A DNA stretch of 64,000 nucleotides from Laetiporus sulphureus 93-53 (Eukaryota > Basidiomycota > Agaricomycetes > Polyporales > Laetiporaceae): positions 3,520-67,519 of the forward strand of contig NW_024468604.1 of NCBI RefSeq assembly GCF_001632365.1, written 5' to 3'. A program made the position numbers and the translations under genes. The notes below the pieces were generated by a model, which was not told the origin of the DNA, made no database searches, and worked only from the letters and a program-made list of their open reading frames with translations. Positions 44,106 to 56,866 of this stretch are shown piece by piece (position 1 is the stretch's first letter; each line of letters begins with the position of its first letter).

Positions 44106-45357
44106 TTATACGAGCACCTGTTGCGCATACGTCGCTGAGGGCACCGCGATCGACGGAGGCTGCATTGGCCTGCACCCGCGCGCATGCGGATGCGAATGAG
44201 CGTGTGCGAGCGGCTGCGGCGGTGCCGGTTGCGACGAGCGCGAGTGGAAATATGGAATGGGAAACGAGTGAAGGAGTTGCAGCGCCGACGCCATGCGCTG
44301 ATGGCGGTGCTGCGATGAAGGCCGTTGTGACGGCTGCTCGCATGGGGGATGATGATGATGATGATGTTGTTGTTGCATCGCATCGTGCGGGGTATATACC
44401 GCATCGCCGTGTGTCTGGATGACGTGGGCTGGCGATGGCGTCGGGAGAACGATGAACTGCGGCGCAGGCACAGGCACAGAGTCGAGCGCAGCGGGCTTGA
44501 TGGGCTCTGCTGCGAGTGGTGCAGAGTCCGCAGGCGTGCGCGGTGATGAGATCGGCTCGGAGGACACGTCCGAATCGACGTCCATTTCGATTTCGCTCGA
44601 GTCGATGCTCCAGCGGGAGCCTGACGGCGAGCGCGCGATGCGAACGGGTGGGATGACGGGCTCGGTGTGCGAGCGGACGTGATGTTGTGGCCGCGAGAAG
44701 GCCATGATGGTAGAATGATGTGCGAGGACGTCAGCCTCGGTGAAGCCGAGCTCAAAGCTGAGGACGTCGAGAAACTCGCGTTCTATCCGGCCAATGTCCC
44801 TCTTGCCGAACACGCCCGTGCAGAGAGCCCAATGGATGTTCTTTAATGTGGAATCGTTCGCATACTGTGAAGGAGCATGTGAGCATAAAGTATATAAGCA
44901 AAGAACAATGACACGTACCTTGTTCGCGACGATGAGCGCGCCGAGGAATACTCGCTCGCATGCCCACTGCTCGAGAGCGATCTGAAGATGTGGCTTTGCC
45001 CTCTGAATGTATACGAGGGTAACTAGGAGTGCTGGGACTTTGATTTCCGCCTTGTGGATGACGTCGGCGACAAAGTCTGTAAACTGGATGTGCTCCGAGC
45101 GGCGGGAGAGCGAGCGGCCACGCGAGGACGACGGACGTCCGAGCGCATAGTCCACTGTCTCTACGACATTGTCAACGATGTACTCTGCAAACAATGTCAG
45201 CAAACGCCAAAGCCAAGTGAATCCGAGGAGACTTACCAATCAGATTTCGCGAAAGGTCGACCTTGATGAGTTGGAGTGTGGCGGGGTTGTGGAGAGAGGG
45301 GTCTACGAGGGACGCCAGATGGACTGGCGTCAGGGCGGGAGAGCCGGCTGCGACCAT
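44106..45357 (-). CDS. Pho80/Pcl-type cyclin
   Basis: Exons 45237-45357, 44919-45184 and 44106-44864; 381 aa. The cyclin box runs from about FTDFVADVIHKAEI through LVTLVYIQRAKPH, CERVFLGALIVANKYANDSTLKN and GRIEREFLDVLSFELGFTEADV, matching the Pcl/Pho80 family that pairs with Pho85-type kinases in nutrient and cell-cycle signalling. The C-terminal half is Ser/Pro-rich with a QQQHHHHHH run and many His/Pro residues. A TATA-like TATATAAT box lies ~75 nt upstream of the ATG. The specific kinase partner and signal are unknown. Confidence 0.88.
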
Positions 45358-45431
45358 GGCGGGGGAGTGCAAGAGGCGGGAGGGAATGATGGCGGGAGAG
45401 ATAGTGAGGGCGTCGGAGACATGGCTTGGGA

Positions 45432-45442
45432 TTATATAGAGG
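45432..45442 (-). promoter_or_regulatory. TATA-like box of the cyclin gene
   Basis: The minus strand reads TCTATATAATC about 75 nt before the cyclin start codon, a normal fungal TATA position. Confidence 0.45.
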
Positions 45443-47542
45443 AGGGCGTGCGGGCGGACGAAGGGAGTCGGCGAGGAATGGATCTAGATGAGATGACAAG
45501 CGCTCGGATGAGTAGACGCAGCGCGTCGGCGATCCACCCACCGAACAGCCGCCCGTCTCCCGCATCTGTCCATCCAATCGGCATCCTTCCCTGCGTCCCA
45601 TTTCCGAGCAGTGGCACCCGTCACACACGTCACATTTACTCATCGTGTCACGCGCGCCCCATGAATTCGGAATCACCGATATTTTCGGTACATGTTGCCC
45701 TCGAATCAGCCTGCATTAATTCGTAGTGGCCACCCGGGTTGGTCCTCGCGCATCGTCATTCGCCGTCTCCAGCTTCCATCGGGCCCGACATGCATCGGGG
45801 CGCGGCCACGTGCGCGTATTCGTGCCGAGCGCGGCAGCCACTCCGACGCAGCGCGCCACCCGCTCGTGCGCGGCCACTCTGATCGCACGCCGTCGTTCGT
45901 TCTCCGAGTGTGCGGGCGCGGCTTGTGCGGTCTCGCATATCCGCGCCTGCGGGTATGCCGAGCTGCATTATATCTCGCGGTCCCATGAATCGCTCTCCTC
46001 GGCTGCGCGTCGACGAGGCGCACAGCAATGACACCATTAACCATGTACAGGGACCCCTCTTGTGACTCTGCTCGACACGTATACTCGCATCTTCGGCCCG
46101 CGGTGCCAGGTAAGCGCAGCGCGCACGGTCAGTGACAATAGCTGCACGTACGCCCGCTTACTCTGCCATCAAGCGCATCCGCTCCCATCGCCCTGCAGCC
46201 TCGCCACTGCGCGATCCCTTGGTCCCGCTCTGCCCAGTCTCTTGCACATTCGCCCAGCAAGGGTCAACGTCTCGATTGATGCAGCCTATCACATCAAACA
46301 TCCTGAGAATGACTCTTCCGCGACGTGACTTCCAAGCATCATTGCCACTCGAGCGCCTTGTTTCGTATGACCTGACGCAGATGCACCGTTGCAATCGCAC
46401 GCGCGCCCTCGCCCGAAACCAGACGACGCACCGCCACCCGCCGTACGAACTCGCGCCATCACGGTGATTCCTGCGCCGGTGCACCCGCATTCCTCCTCGT
46501 CTCCATCGTGACCAAATCTGACTCTGCAGCGGCGGTCACATCAGCTTGCATTTGTAGCTACCAACCCACGCCGAGCTGCGACTCCTCGGCGGATGTGCAT
46601 CAGCAACGCCGCCTGCCGCTCGCACTCAGGATACCCATCTATTGCCGATGTCAGGGGCCTCCGAGGCGAAATGTTTCCACGCCGGTGGTACGCCCGCCCG
46701 AGTGCCAATAGTGCCAAAACAGGTTTTAGCGTCGGGCTTATGCACCTTGCGTCCCTTTGATTGATTTGATGCATTGCGGTCACCGTCACGCATCGCGATT
46801 AATTCATATGTGTTATATAAGCGTCAATGATGCTTGATGAGCGGCTCTCAGCAGTCCTAGTCATTACGCGATATGCGTCAGCGGAATCCGACCATGCGCA
46901 TCAGGGGCCACTCGGCAGGCTTACTCATCTTGAGGGTTGTATCCCATCAACGGACTCATCTTATTGGTCACTCGCATCGCTGACGTTCTTGCCCCGCCGC
47001 CAAGCTCAGCTCGCCAGGGTTACATGTGTGTGTATATGGCATAGCTGCCATATGCGTCGTGCGCCCATCGGCAACTAATCCTGGGCCTACCTCGATTCTC
47101 GGCGGCCACGACCTTACATCCTCGGAATCACCGCCCCAAAGCGTTTCTTGCAAATGGGGCTGCGTCCTCCGACCCCACTTGCCCTACATGCCCGAGGACA
47201 AGTGTATTTGTGGAGGATCGACGTTCGGCCCTGTGCATTAGCCGCAGCAACACAGGAAAGACAGATACTGCTACTAGTAGCGGTATACGGCTCCACATTT
47301 AGAAGGTTATCTATTATTATACACCATCATTGATGATTAGGACTTCATGATGATCAGCATACATGCATAGCAAGACAAATATAACCCCGCCCATACATAG
47401 CACTCGCATATGTATTGACATGTACCCTCCGAGCCGCTACGCAAAACTACGTCATCATCATCTCATATAAACATCGCAGACCGTACTTGACAGCAGGACA
47501 AAGAACCACCCATCGCGCGAACTCCTCAAAACTATGAGGCGC
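45443..47542. other. Gene-poor region
   Basis: No gene is supported. Short frames on both strands have no recognisable features, and no tRNA or repeat was evident. Confidence 0.35.
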
Positions 47543-48889
47543 TCACGCTGTTGAGCCTGCGGGAGCAGACGCAGAGGCAGGCGCAGGCGTGCCACCGGCA
47601 CCAGCAGTCTCCTTGCCCTTTTTGTTCGTCTTGCTGCCCTTCGGCCTTCCTCTCGGCCGCTTCTGCACGGGCTGGCCATCGACGCTTGCTTCCTCCGTGA
47701 CACGCTTGTTCGGCGCACTCGCCATCTTCTCCGCCTGCAGCCGCAGCTCCTTCAGGTACCTACAATACCCGTGAGACCTAAGCAGCCGCGGGACGGAGCC
47801 GAGCGTGAATGAATGACTGACTGCGCGGACTTTTCCTCGAGCGTGCTCTGCAGACTCGGCAACGGCGGCTGACCTAGCTCCTGCCGCAGCCTATCAACAT
47901 CTGCCTTCGCACTGGCGTAGTCCCCGTCGGTGATAGCTTGGATCTTCTGGCGTAGGTCCGTACACCTGCAAGGAACACATCAGCATGCCTGCAAGGCACC
48001 ACCGGACCTCATCCCATCGGGGATCGCACAAGGTTCGACCGTGGGAGCGCCCAGGATGCGATGGGATGATCTAGAGGCAAGAATAGAACTGTGGCGACAC
48101 GCACTCTTTACTGAGCGTCACCTCCAGAATATCCGTCTGGCGGATCGGGTCAGACACGCGGGAGTAGATAGCGAGCGAGCACGTCTGCGTACTTTGTCCC
48201 GATCTTCGTTTACCTGCGAGGCGTGGCGGACGGATGCCGAAGGCGCGCAGATGTCATGATGATTTTCAATTTGGTGAAACCAGGAGAGGGGGCAAGCGTA
48301 CCTCTCGCAGGCAATTGAGCAGCCTCGACCGCTCGCTTTCGAGTCTATTTGCAATGCATGATGAGTGTGTGAGGATAGAAAGGATGGGTGGGGGCGCCGC
48401 TCAACTTGTTCTTTTGCTCTTTGAGGTCCTGAATGGCCTTGCTCTTCTGATCTAGCGATGCATGGGCAGAGAGGATGTGGGCAGTATGTAGCTGTAGCGT
48501 GAGGGCATGTTTTCTGCAGCGCAGATGTAGTTAGATGTGCCTGCATATAGCCAATGACAGGAACATTGAAGACGCCGGAATACGGTCAGGACAACCCCCA
48601 GTGGGGATCGGCGGGGAGAGAACGAGCGAGAATCGGGCAGGGTGGGCAGAGATGACAAACGATGGGACGGAAAAGGGATTCGAGAGGATGCTGCGCCAGA
48701 ATCGCGCATACACGCATCAAAGACGGCGAGAACGACGACACGCAGCACACCGACGAGCAGAAACACGAACTTTAGCTCGGCAGTCTTCGCGAGGTGGACG
48801 AGGTTTTTGGTCCAGTCGCCGGTGGCGAGGAGAGGCGTACTGTTAGAGACGGAGGACGACGAGGATGATGCTGCCGCGCCGGACGCCAT
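47543..48889 (-). CDS. Coiled-coil protein with AT-hook
   Basis: Exons 48771-48889, 48406-48513, 48302-48344, 48193-48213, 48105-48136, 47822-47965 and 47543-47759; 227 aa, every junction in phase although two exons are only 21 and 32 nt. The protein is mostly helical and charged (QKSKAIQDLKEQKN, LESERSRLLNCLRE, ADVDRLRQELGQ, YLKELRLQAEKM). It ends in a basic segment QKRPRGRPKGSKTNKK, a classic AT-hook (core RGRP) that binds the minor groove of AT-rich DNA. I do not recognise the family. Nuclear or chromatin function is inferred from the AT-hook. The first intron, 257 nt, is the longest in the window. Confidence 0.7.
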
Positions 48890-49980
48890 TGCACGTTGGA
48901 TTTCGTCGGGATGCGCGGCGAGGGTGTTTGGGGTGTCTGCGCACCGCCGGGCCTCCGGGCACTGCGACCCCCGCAATCTGCGCAGCTCTCACGCCTTTTC
49001 ATTGGTTCGGCCATTTGCGAGCTCGCTGGGAATGGCAACTCCTCTTCGATCGAGATCAGTCTCAGTGGCCACACCTGACGATCTTCTCGACTGGTCGTAA
49101 TCTCTGCATCATTTTACTTGACTCGGTTTATGATCCAAATGCATGCACAGCATGTGCATGTCTTATTATTTTCAGGAAAAAACCCATCTATCCACAACGG
49201 TGAATAGAATTCCTGCATTAGACTTGAGGAATATCTGAGACCAGTAACATTTATAACTGATGCTCAGACGTTACCACTGGGTTAGTTGACCCAATTCAAT
49301 GACCGTCAATATCAACTCACATTCTTAATCGCAATTTCATCCGCTCCGTAGACGCAGTGTCTACGCAAGCCGAATCTCTACGAGCCGGAACAACATGGAA
49401 CTCAGCCTGTATATGCTCCGGTTGGCGAAGGACATCATGGCTCTGTCTCAGATCGATAATCCAGTCAATCTGATGCACAAACTATGCCCGACATCGACCA
49501 GTTAGGGCCAGCGGGCATCTAGAACGTCGTATCTTCTCACCTGAAGGCTCTGGACAGATGAACAAAGGCGTTGACGGACGCTGTACATAGCTTCTCGGAC
49601 GAACTAGAAGTTGCGGAATGCTTCCTGATGTCCTCCGGATGGCTCGGAAGTAGAGCGCCCCGACTCGTCGCCGACGGCGGTGCGTGCTCCACATCTTATC
49701 GCTGACTCCTTTGCGCGTCGGGCACCCGATATGCCTAACGGAAGCAGATGATCGCCTTGCCCAGTCCGACGTCGGAAACGGAGAGCACGCGGGCGACCTA
49801 CAATCAAGACGGTCATAACCCGACGGGATGAAGAGCACCCACAAGGTTGGTATATGCACAAGCCGTGACAATCGAAATGAAACGAGCACTTTGCGTGTTA
49901 ATCGGAGAATAAATACGCTAACACGCGCCTGTCCAGTATATGGTACATACATGCATAGTGCGAATAGTGGTACTTCAAAG
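48890..49980. other. Intergenic, no gene seen
   Basis: Upstream flank of the AT-hook gene and 3' flank of the RING gene. I find no coding sequence with family resemblance. Confidence 0.4.
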
Positions 49981-52428
49981 TCAAGGTATGTATATCCTGG
50001 AGTACCCTTCAACACTGCAAACCAGCATTTTATCAGTTCCACCGACGCGACAGCTAAGCGAGAGGCAGTACGCACCTGCGACGACAGCATGGGCAGCTAT
50101 GCTTAGAAGCAGACGAACGCGACGCCAAGTTTTCCCTGCAGTCGTTGCATAGCGCGAGGCACCTAGTACACATCATCGCCACTGAATCGCTTCCTAGATG
50201 TGTCGCACTTACCGACAAGGCCAGCAGATGATGTCTCTCGGCTCAGCCGTGCAGACGACACAGTTTTGCCTCGCTTCCGCCGCGCCATCCTCCCGCACTG
50301 AGCTCTTCACTCCTCTTTGCTCGCGCACGAACGCCTGCCATTCGTCCTCCACGTCTTCGGCTGTGCCCCGCTCGGAAACTAGCCTGTTGTATCGACGCCG
50401 CGTGAGCGTGGATGCAGAGGTCATGTGTGCGAGCAGTAGCGGCGCCGACGTCGACGTCGCGACATCCTGCGAGAGGTCTGCATACAGACGTACAGTCTCC
50501 TCGTCCTCGCCGTCATCCTCGTCTTCTGATGGAGTGGACGGCACATTGTCGGCTTGCATAGGGTCCTCGTACTCCTCATCATCGTCGCTGAGAGGCTCTC
50601 CGCGCAGAAAGCGCCGGTACAGCTCTGCATCCTCGAGTTCGTCGTCATCTATATGGTCAGGGACCGCATAGATCGGCTCGCGAGGTGCAGCAGGCCGTTC
50701 AACATATGCAACTGCCCCAGGGTTCAGCTTAGTCCGGACGTATGCGTAGAGCCTGTTCGTCAGGCGCCGCGTCGTTTTGAATGCAGTAATCAAGAACATG
50801 GCGAATGCCTTGAACCAGCTTGCGTTCACCATGGTGTCCGCCCAGAGGTCGGCTCGCTGCGCCTGCGCCTTGACATGAGTGATCTCGTTCGCAAATCCTC
50901 GCTTGCGGATCCTCTGCTGCCCTTGCCGATCGTAAGCAGGTATGAGGGAGACTACACCGGAACGATCGATCTCGACAACGCCGCGGTCGTCAGAGGTGAA
51001 GCGGACGAGACCCGTGCCATCCGCGCTGGTCACGCCACCGACTTCGTTGCCCATCCCTGCCGCGCTGGTCGCCTCTAAGCTCGCCGTTCCTAGTCGGATG
51101 AGCGCAACCCCAAAGTCCTCGTCTAGCTTTGGCATCAGCGTCTCGGCGTGGCCAAAGAGCGGCCTCGTGATCGCGCCTTCGAGAATCAACTGAGTGAGGA
51201 CATTGAGAGAGGCAGAAAAGATAACGGTCACGCAGAGCATGGACTCGACTACGCAGGGGAAGAAGTTGGTGAGAGGATAGGACGAAGGTGAGGTCCAGAC
51301 GACAGAGTGGAAGTGGACAAGATTGAGAAGTGAGCAGATTGATGTAGGGATGAGCCGCAAGCGGCCCCACCTCTTCTTCACTTCGAGACAGTGGAGCAGT
51401 GTAAGCTGTACATACGTTAGCCACATCGGCTACGTACGGTGTGTATCTGCGTACCTGCAGAAGTGGGATCAACATAGTTATGATGACATGTTTGTTCGGT
51501 CTCGACGGAGCGCCTTGCACTTTGTCGGTGTGGGTGGATGACGAGGCATAGATATGCAGTTGGAACGCGAACGAAAACTAAGGTAAGGTGAGCTTAGAGC
51601 GTTGTCAGTGGCCAAGCTTGCAGTGACTAACCAGGTTGAATGGCGCATTGTGGTTAAGATGCAGCCCTTCCAGCCCACTTGTGAGAGCACCAATGGCGAG
51701 CGCGATGCAAGTAGATGTGAACGTATGCCAACATATATCCTCCATCTCCTTCTGCGCTACCCACTTGCCAACCGCCTGTACTGGCCCCCACTGCCATGAC
51801 GGATAGAGCTGCGATGCTTGCAGGAGCAACACAAACCAGACGAAGAGGGATTTGAGAAGGAGATAGATGGACGGGATACGGAATAGCGTCCTGGAAGACG
51901 TGGAGGACAGATCAACTGGGAAGAAGAGGCCAAGAACAGCCCTATTGAAGGGCCAGCGGCCACGGCCACGACCGTGACCGCGATAATGATGGACAGCGTG
52001 GAGCCGCACAGCCAGCGGGTTGCGAGGAGGCACGACGATGTTGTGAATCCGATTTAGAACGAGAGCCTAACAAATCTGAGAGCCCGTCTAGAGGAGTCTG
52101 GCATGATTTGCCTCACCATAACGAACAAGCCGAAGAAATAGCCAGAAGTGATGAAACCAAGAGGACCGGGCATGGGTGTGATGGCATTGATGAGGCCTAC
52201 GGAAGGCTGGTCGACTCCGGGACTGCGAGCACGGCCAGCAGATACATCGGCGAGGGCACGGTTCCGCGCGACCGATTCTGGGTTGATTTGGTTGAGGATG
52301 TCATCGAGCCTGCGTATCCGAGCGAGAGTACGAGATGGGATTCCGAGAATATGAGAAGCGACCTTTACAGTAGCGTTGTACAGCCTTGATCGCTCTGTGC
52401 CGGCATTGATTGAGGTGGTGGGGTCCAT
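49981..52428 (-). CDS. Multi-pass membrane RING protein (Asi/MULAN-like E3)
   Basis: Exons 52117-52428, 51632-52066, 51455-51577, 50213-51405, 50076-50162 and 49981-50014; 727 aa. Hydrophobic segments occur near residues ~85-105, ~150-190, in the third exon and around FPCVVESMLCVTVIFSASLN. A long acidic cytosolic region follows (DDDELEDAELYRRFLRGEPLSDDDEEYED). The C-terminus is a RING: CVVCTAEPRDIICWPCRCLALCNDCRE...CPCCRR, ending VEGYSRIYIP. This resembles membrane RING E3 ligases of the Asi1/Asi3 type in yeast (inner nuclear membrane or ER quality control). The substrate and exact membrane are inferred. The final exon of 11 codons is supported by phase and the VEGYSRI ending. Confidence 0.83.
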
Positions 52429-52802
52429 CTTCAGTGCAGCATGAACGGGGAGAACAGTGGAATCTAGAGGGGAGGCTCGTCGTCCTCGGTGGACATGACG
52501 AGTTGGGACACAAGTCCGTACTGGTCATAAGCGCCCATTCTAGCCGGGTCGTACGGTCATTTACTACGCTGATCGACCTTTTGATCCGAACTCGACGACT
52601 GCCGACCACTCTCATACAAATATGTTGTTAACTAATCCGTGAGTTCCGCATCTGCGCTGACTGTGTAGCTGCATCGAGTAAATCGTCACACATCGAGTCC
52701 CTCGTCGGTGGCGATGTCTTGCTGAACATCGACTCCCCGCGAGTCCATCGGGCACGCGATTTGCACAAAGCAAGTAGGGATATACCGAGGCTGATACACC
52801 AT
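52429..52802. other. Intergenic between RING gene and RPN6
   Basis: Upstream flank of the RING gene and 3' flank of RPN6. Nothing else is supported. Confidence 0.4.
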
Positions 52803-54753
52803 CTATGCAATTTTGACAGTCTATCGTGGTCGACAACAACGACGTGACCAACGCATACATGAAGACACCGGAACCATGCCAGAAACAGGGTCAGCGCATA
52901 TCGTGTGCGAGCAGTTGCGTGTACTTACCTTCGCATATAGGGAATCAACCACCTTCCCGACTTGCTCGAGAGTGTCAATAGCAGCACCATATGTATTCTG
53001 AATCGGAATCAAATGCGTTCAGCATGTACGCAGATTGGATAATAAGGTCCTTACATCCGCCTCCGATTCACTGAATACAATCAGGCAACCGCGGCCCTGA
53101 TCCAGCACTCCGTGGAAGACCTTATCCAGGATCATCTGTGAGAGCCTGCGAAAAGGATCGGTGTCGTCAGCGTTGCATTTAGTGATACATCAAAGAGCGG
53201 GCCGAGAATGACATACTTGACCTCGACAGCTTGCCTGCCCTGCTCGACTTGCTTCGCTACGTAGTCCAGCTCAACCACAGAATACGGCTCAACGATCCGG
53301 AGGAGATTCTGCTCAAGGAGCTTGTCATACAACTCTGCAAGGTGTGTACGGATCGTTGGGTCGGAGGATAGTTCTGAGTGCGGCCACGTTAAGATGAAAT
53401 CAAACTGTCAGTTGCTAGAGGCAGCTTACCGTGTTGATAGTCCTTTAGTGCCTTCTCAAACTCGGCCAGGTTTCGTTGCTGATGTGCACGAGCGATAGCG
53501 CGCATACTCTCCACATCTCTTAACTGTGCATATTTCGATGCCAGCTTGATTGAAAGCAACGATGTAACGTCTTCTGGCTATCAACCATTTCAGCAGGCCG
53601 AACGTTTTATCCATGTCTCCTGTAACGTACCAAATTGAGCATGATTTTACACAGCAACATATACTTGAGTGCCGAGAGAGCATCTGGGTCGCCTTGCGTA
53701 CTCAGGTTCTCGAACGTTTCGAAAAAGTACGAGTATGCGGTCGTATAGTCCTTGTCTTCCGCATGGAGGATACCAGACTGCATGTCAAGACGTGCTTGCA
53801 AGTGTGGTGGGCAATATATTGAATTGGCAGCAGTCCGTGCAGAAGTGAGGGCAGCCTGTAATGCAGAATTTTTTCATGCAATAATGTAACAGGGCGGCCG
53901 GCGCACGACGAACCTTCGCCTTAGCCAAGTTACCGACGCCCCGGTAGACCCTACTTTCTTGCAGGTGCACTTCTGTCAGAATCATCTTGTCGTCTAAACG
54001 CTTGAGTTCTGTGAGGAGGGTGTCGATGAGGGCGAGGGCAGGCTTATACTGGGACGCGTCCAACTGGCTATATGTGCATGTTAGTCAAGTATTGCCCCTC
54101 ACGGTCACTCAGAGGATACTGCATGCTATGTTGGGAGTATATGTATGCGTGCAGCTCACTCACAGTCCAACCAGCCGGATCTCCAAGCTGTGCTTGAGAA
54201 AAATACGCTTCTCCCGCTTCGCCCATTCAATGTTCTCCGTCAAGACATCGATCTGGATTTGTTGGCTGTCAGGTATCGTGTTGAAGCAGTCCAGCACTGT
54301 CCGGACTACGTGCACACAATGTCAACGATCTATCGCAGCACGCAAGTGCAGTTCGAACATACTGAGCTTCGCGGTCTTTGCCTTCGCCGTTGATGAGACA
54401 AACGTACGTGCCAGGTGGATCACGTCGGCAACACCCTTTGCATTGCTATGGAACAGTTTAGGTTGTCAGTCATTGCATGCGATCGATGACCTCACTTCTG
54501 GTCCCTGTACACCTCCGCAAGCTTAACGAGAGCGGAATCCTGAAGACGGAGTTGCTTCTCTCTATCCTCCGCCGCGACATACTGGTCGATGGGCGACGCT
54601 GCTTCACGTAAGTCTGCAAGAAGTGGCTGCGAACATGGTGGCAAACTGACTAATGATCTCCTTCAATAACGTCTCCGCTTGCTGAGGGTTGGAGGACGCA
54701 GCGGACTGCGCCTGTTTGAGGAGTTCCTCCTTCGCGCTGGTGCTCGAGGCCAT
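52803..54753 (-). CDS. RPN6: 26S proteasome lid subunit Rpn6
   Basis: Eleven exons: 54651-54753, 54496-54613, 54363-54445, 54164-54305, 53914-54067, 53631-53855, 53430-53577, 53217-53373, 53055-53145, 52929-52997, 52803-52820; 435 aa. The N-terminal helical repeats ([58 protein letters not shown]) lead into the C-terminal PCI domain ([42 protein letters not shown], then VVDSLYAK). Rpn6 clamps lid and base of the 19S particle. The last exon encodes only TVKIA after an ATAG acceptor; its phase and position fit the family end. The first intron, 37 nt, is the shortest in the window. It shares a bidirectional promoter with RPN7. Confidence 0.93.
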
Positions 54754-54933
54754 GGTGAAGGTTTGGGTACAAGGATGAAAAAGAAATTGAGAGGAATGCG
54801 AGATGGGTGAGGGCGCGAAGGTGACGCGTCTCGGTGCGTGCGAACTCTGATTGCACTGACGCGTCGACGGTGGCTTGAAGTCCTCTCTTCGCCACCGTAT
54901 GTTACCTCCTTCCTCCCTCTCTTGTCTATAACC
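54754..54933. promoter_or_regulatory. Shared RPN6/RPN7 bidirectional promoter
   Basis: Only 180 bp separate the two divergent start codons. The minus strand at 54888-54896 reads GGTGGCGAA, one base from the yeast proteasome control element (PACE, GGTGGCAAA). An exact GGTGGCAAA lies at 54638-54646 inside the first RPN6 intron. Whether basidiomycetes use a PACE-type regulator is not established, so the match may be chance. Confidence 0.5.
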
Positions 54934-56440
54934 ATGCCAGACGACGTTGTGCTTCCCATCCCCAACCTCGGGCTTCCGCAGAATCTATTCGTCCTCTCTC
55001 AGCCAAAGCTCCCGCACCTGCACGAGAATGCGCGCAAGGAGCTCCTTGCAGGCATTCAGGCCGATCGTACGTGTGCACCACCTTTAATCTTCTTCAGGAG
55101 AATGCTGAACATATCCATCATACTTGCATGCGCAGAAATGGCACCATACTATCGTTTAGTAACAGCTGCGGGCGCGTTACCGCTAAACCAGTCGCTGCTT
55201 GACACGATGGAGCAGGCGAACAAGGAGGAGCTCGAGAGGCTCGACAAACGCCTTGAAGAAGCAAAGGAGACTGAAGGAGAGTCGGACATCGCAGATGCTT
55301 TACAAGCCCGCGCGAATCATCTCACGCGAATTGGTGACAAGGTGCGCGTGTTCGTCTCGCCTCTTGCGATGCGCACACGCAGACCTATATCCTCAGGAGA
55401 GAGCAGCAGAAGCACAAAAGCTGGCATTCGAAAAGACTGCGGGAATGGGCTCGCGAATAGACATCGTCCTGACGCTCGCTCGCATTGGCTTCTTCTTCGG
55501 GGACTTCGACGTGATCAAGGACAACCTTGCACAGGCGGAAGAGTGCGTGCAACTGTTGTGCTGCTACTATTCCAGTATTGACCGTACTCACAGGTTGATT
55601 GAGAAAGGTGGAGACTGGGATAGGCGGAACCGCTTCAAGGTATATCGCGGGCTACACCTGCTGTCGATCCGGCAGTTCAAGCGCGGCGGAGAACTGTTGC
55701 TGGACGCGCTTTCGACGTTCACCGCAACTGAGGTCGTATCCTACAACGACTTTGTAGCATATACGATCATCGCGGGTGTGTTGACACTCAAGCGGGTTGA
55801 CTTGAAGAAGAAGGTGCGTCAATGAAAACTGAGCTGGACTGTTCTATGACTCACGCATTGCATCAGTTGATCGAGGCACCGGAAGTTATCCAAGTCCTGC
55901 CAGAGCTACCGACGCTGTCAGACCTCATGAAGAATCTGTACGGTTCGCATTACGACAAGTTCTTCGTTGCATTAGGTATGGGGCTTCTCATACGGTGTAA
56001 CGTTGCATTTGCTGACGCGAACACATCTCCCACAGCGACGTTGGAACAATCACACCTCATTCCTTCTCGCTTGCTCTCACCTCACGCACGTTTCTACGTT
56101 CGCGAAATGCGAATACTCGCGTACAGCCAGCTTCTCGAGTCGTACCGCAGCTTGACATTGGACAGCTTGGCGCGTTCGTTCGGCGTGAGCGTGGACTTTG
56201 TTGACAGGTACGCGCAGTCTTTAGTTCGTGACGTGATGTTTCTCATGCTCAACCCGACATAAATTCAGCGAACTGTCGCGATTTATTGCTTCGGGGCGCC
56301 TTCATTGCACGATCGACAAGGTGAACGGCGTTGTCGTAACCAATCGGCCGCCGCTGAAGAATGCGCAATATGAGACTGTTATTCGACAAGGCGATATCCT
56401 GCTCAATGCTGTGCAAAGATTGAGTAAGGTGCTCTATTGA
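54934..56440 (+). CDS. RPN7: 26S proteasome lid subunit Rpn7
   Basis: Exons 54934-55066, 55136-55341, 55397-55542, 55594-55813, 55867-55975, 56036-56207 and 56269-56440; 385 aa, close to the family length. Features in order: an N-terminal helical region with MAPYYRLV, the TPR-like segment [24 protein letters not shown] and [17 protein letters not shown], then the PCI domain ([57 protein letters not shown], ending [13 protein letters not shown]). Rpn7 is a structural subunit of the 19S lid. It is divergent from RPN6, so two lid subunits can be co-expressed from one promoter. Confidence 0.95.
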
Positions 56441-56866
56441 GTAGAGGTATTATGATAGTGTATCGTGGTTGTATTTGATCGTTTGAACGATGCGTCTTCA
56501 TTTGTTATTTGTGATCCGTTGGACAATGAGCTTGGCCCTATTGAACCCTCCCGGACACAAATCACGCCGCAGAGCAGCACAGCACTGCGTCTTATAATTT
56601 CATCATTTCATGTCGCCCAAAGAAGAGATGTATAGATGCGATCAATATGTAAGAGTTTCTATTCCCGCCCTCGGAAGCGCCGAGGTGCAGTGCTGCTCGC
56701 ATCTCTCTTTCTTTCCTTCGCTCACTCTGTTCCTCTTCTCCTTATCCTCCACTGCAATCAAGGCGGACAAACGCGCAAGATCACCAACTTTTTCCCAGGA
56801 ACACTGAGACACTACGGGCCTGACATTATCTTGAAAAGAAGTCCTCGCGTACCATAATACGCCGTC

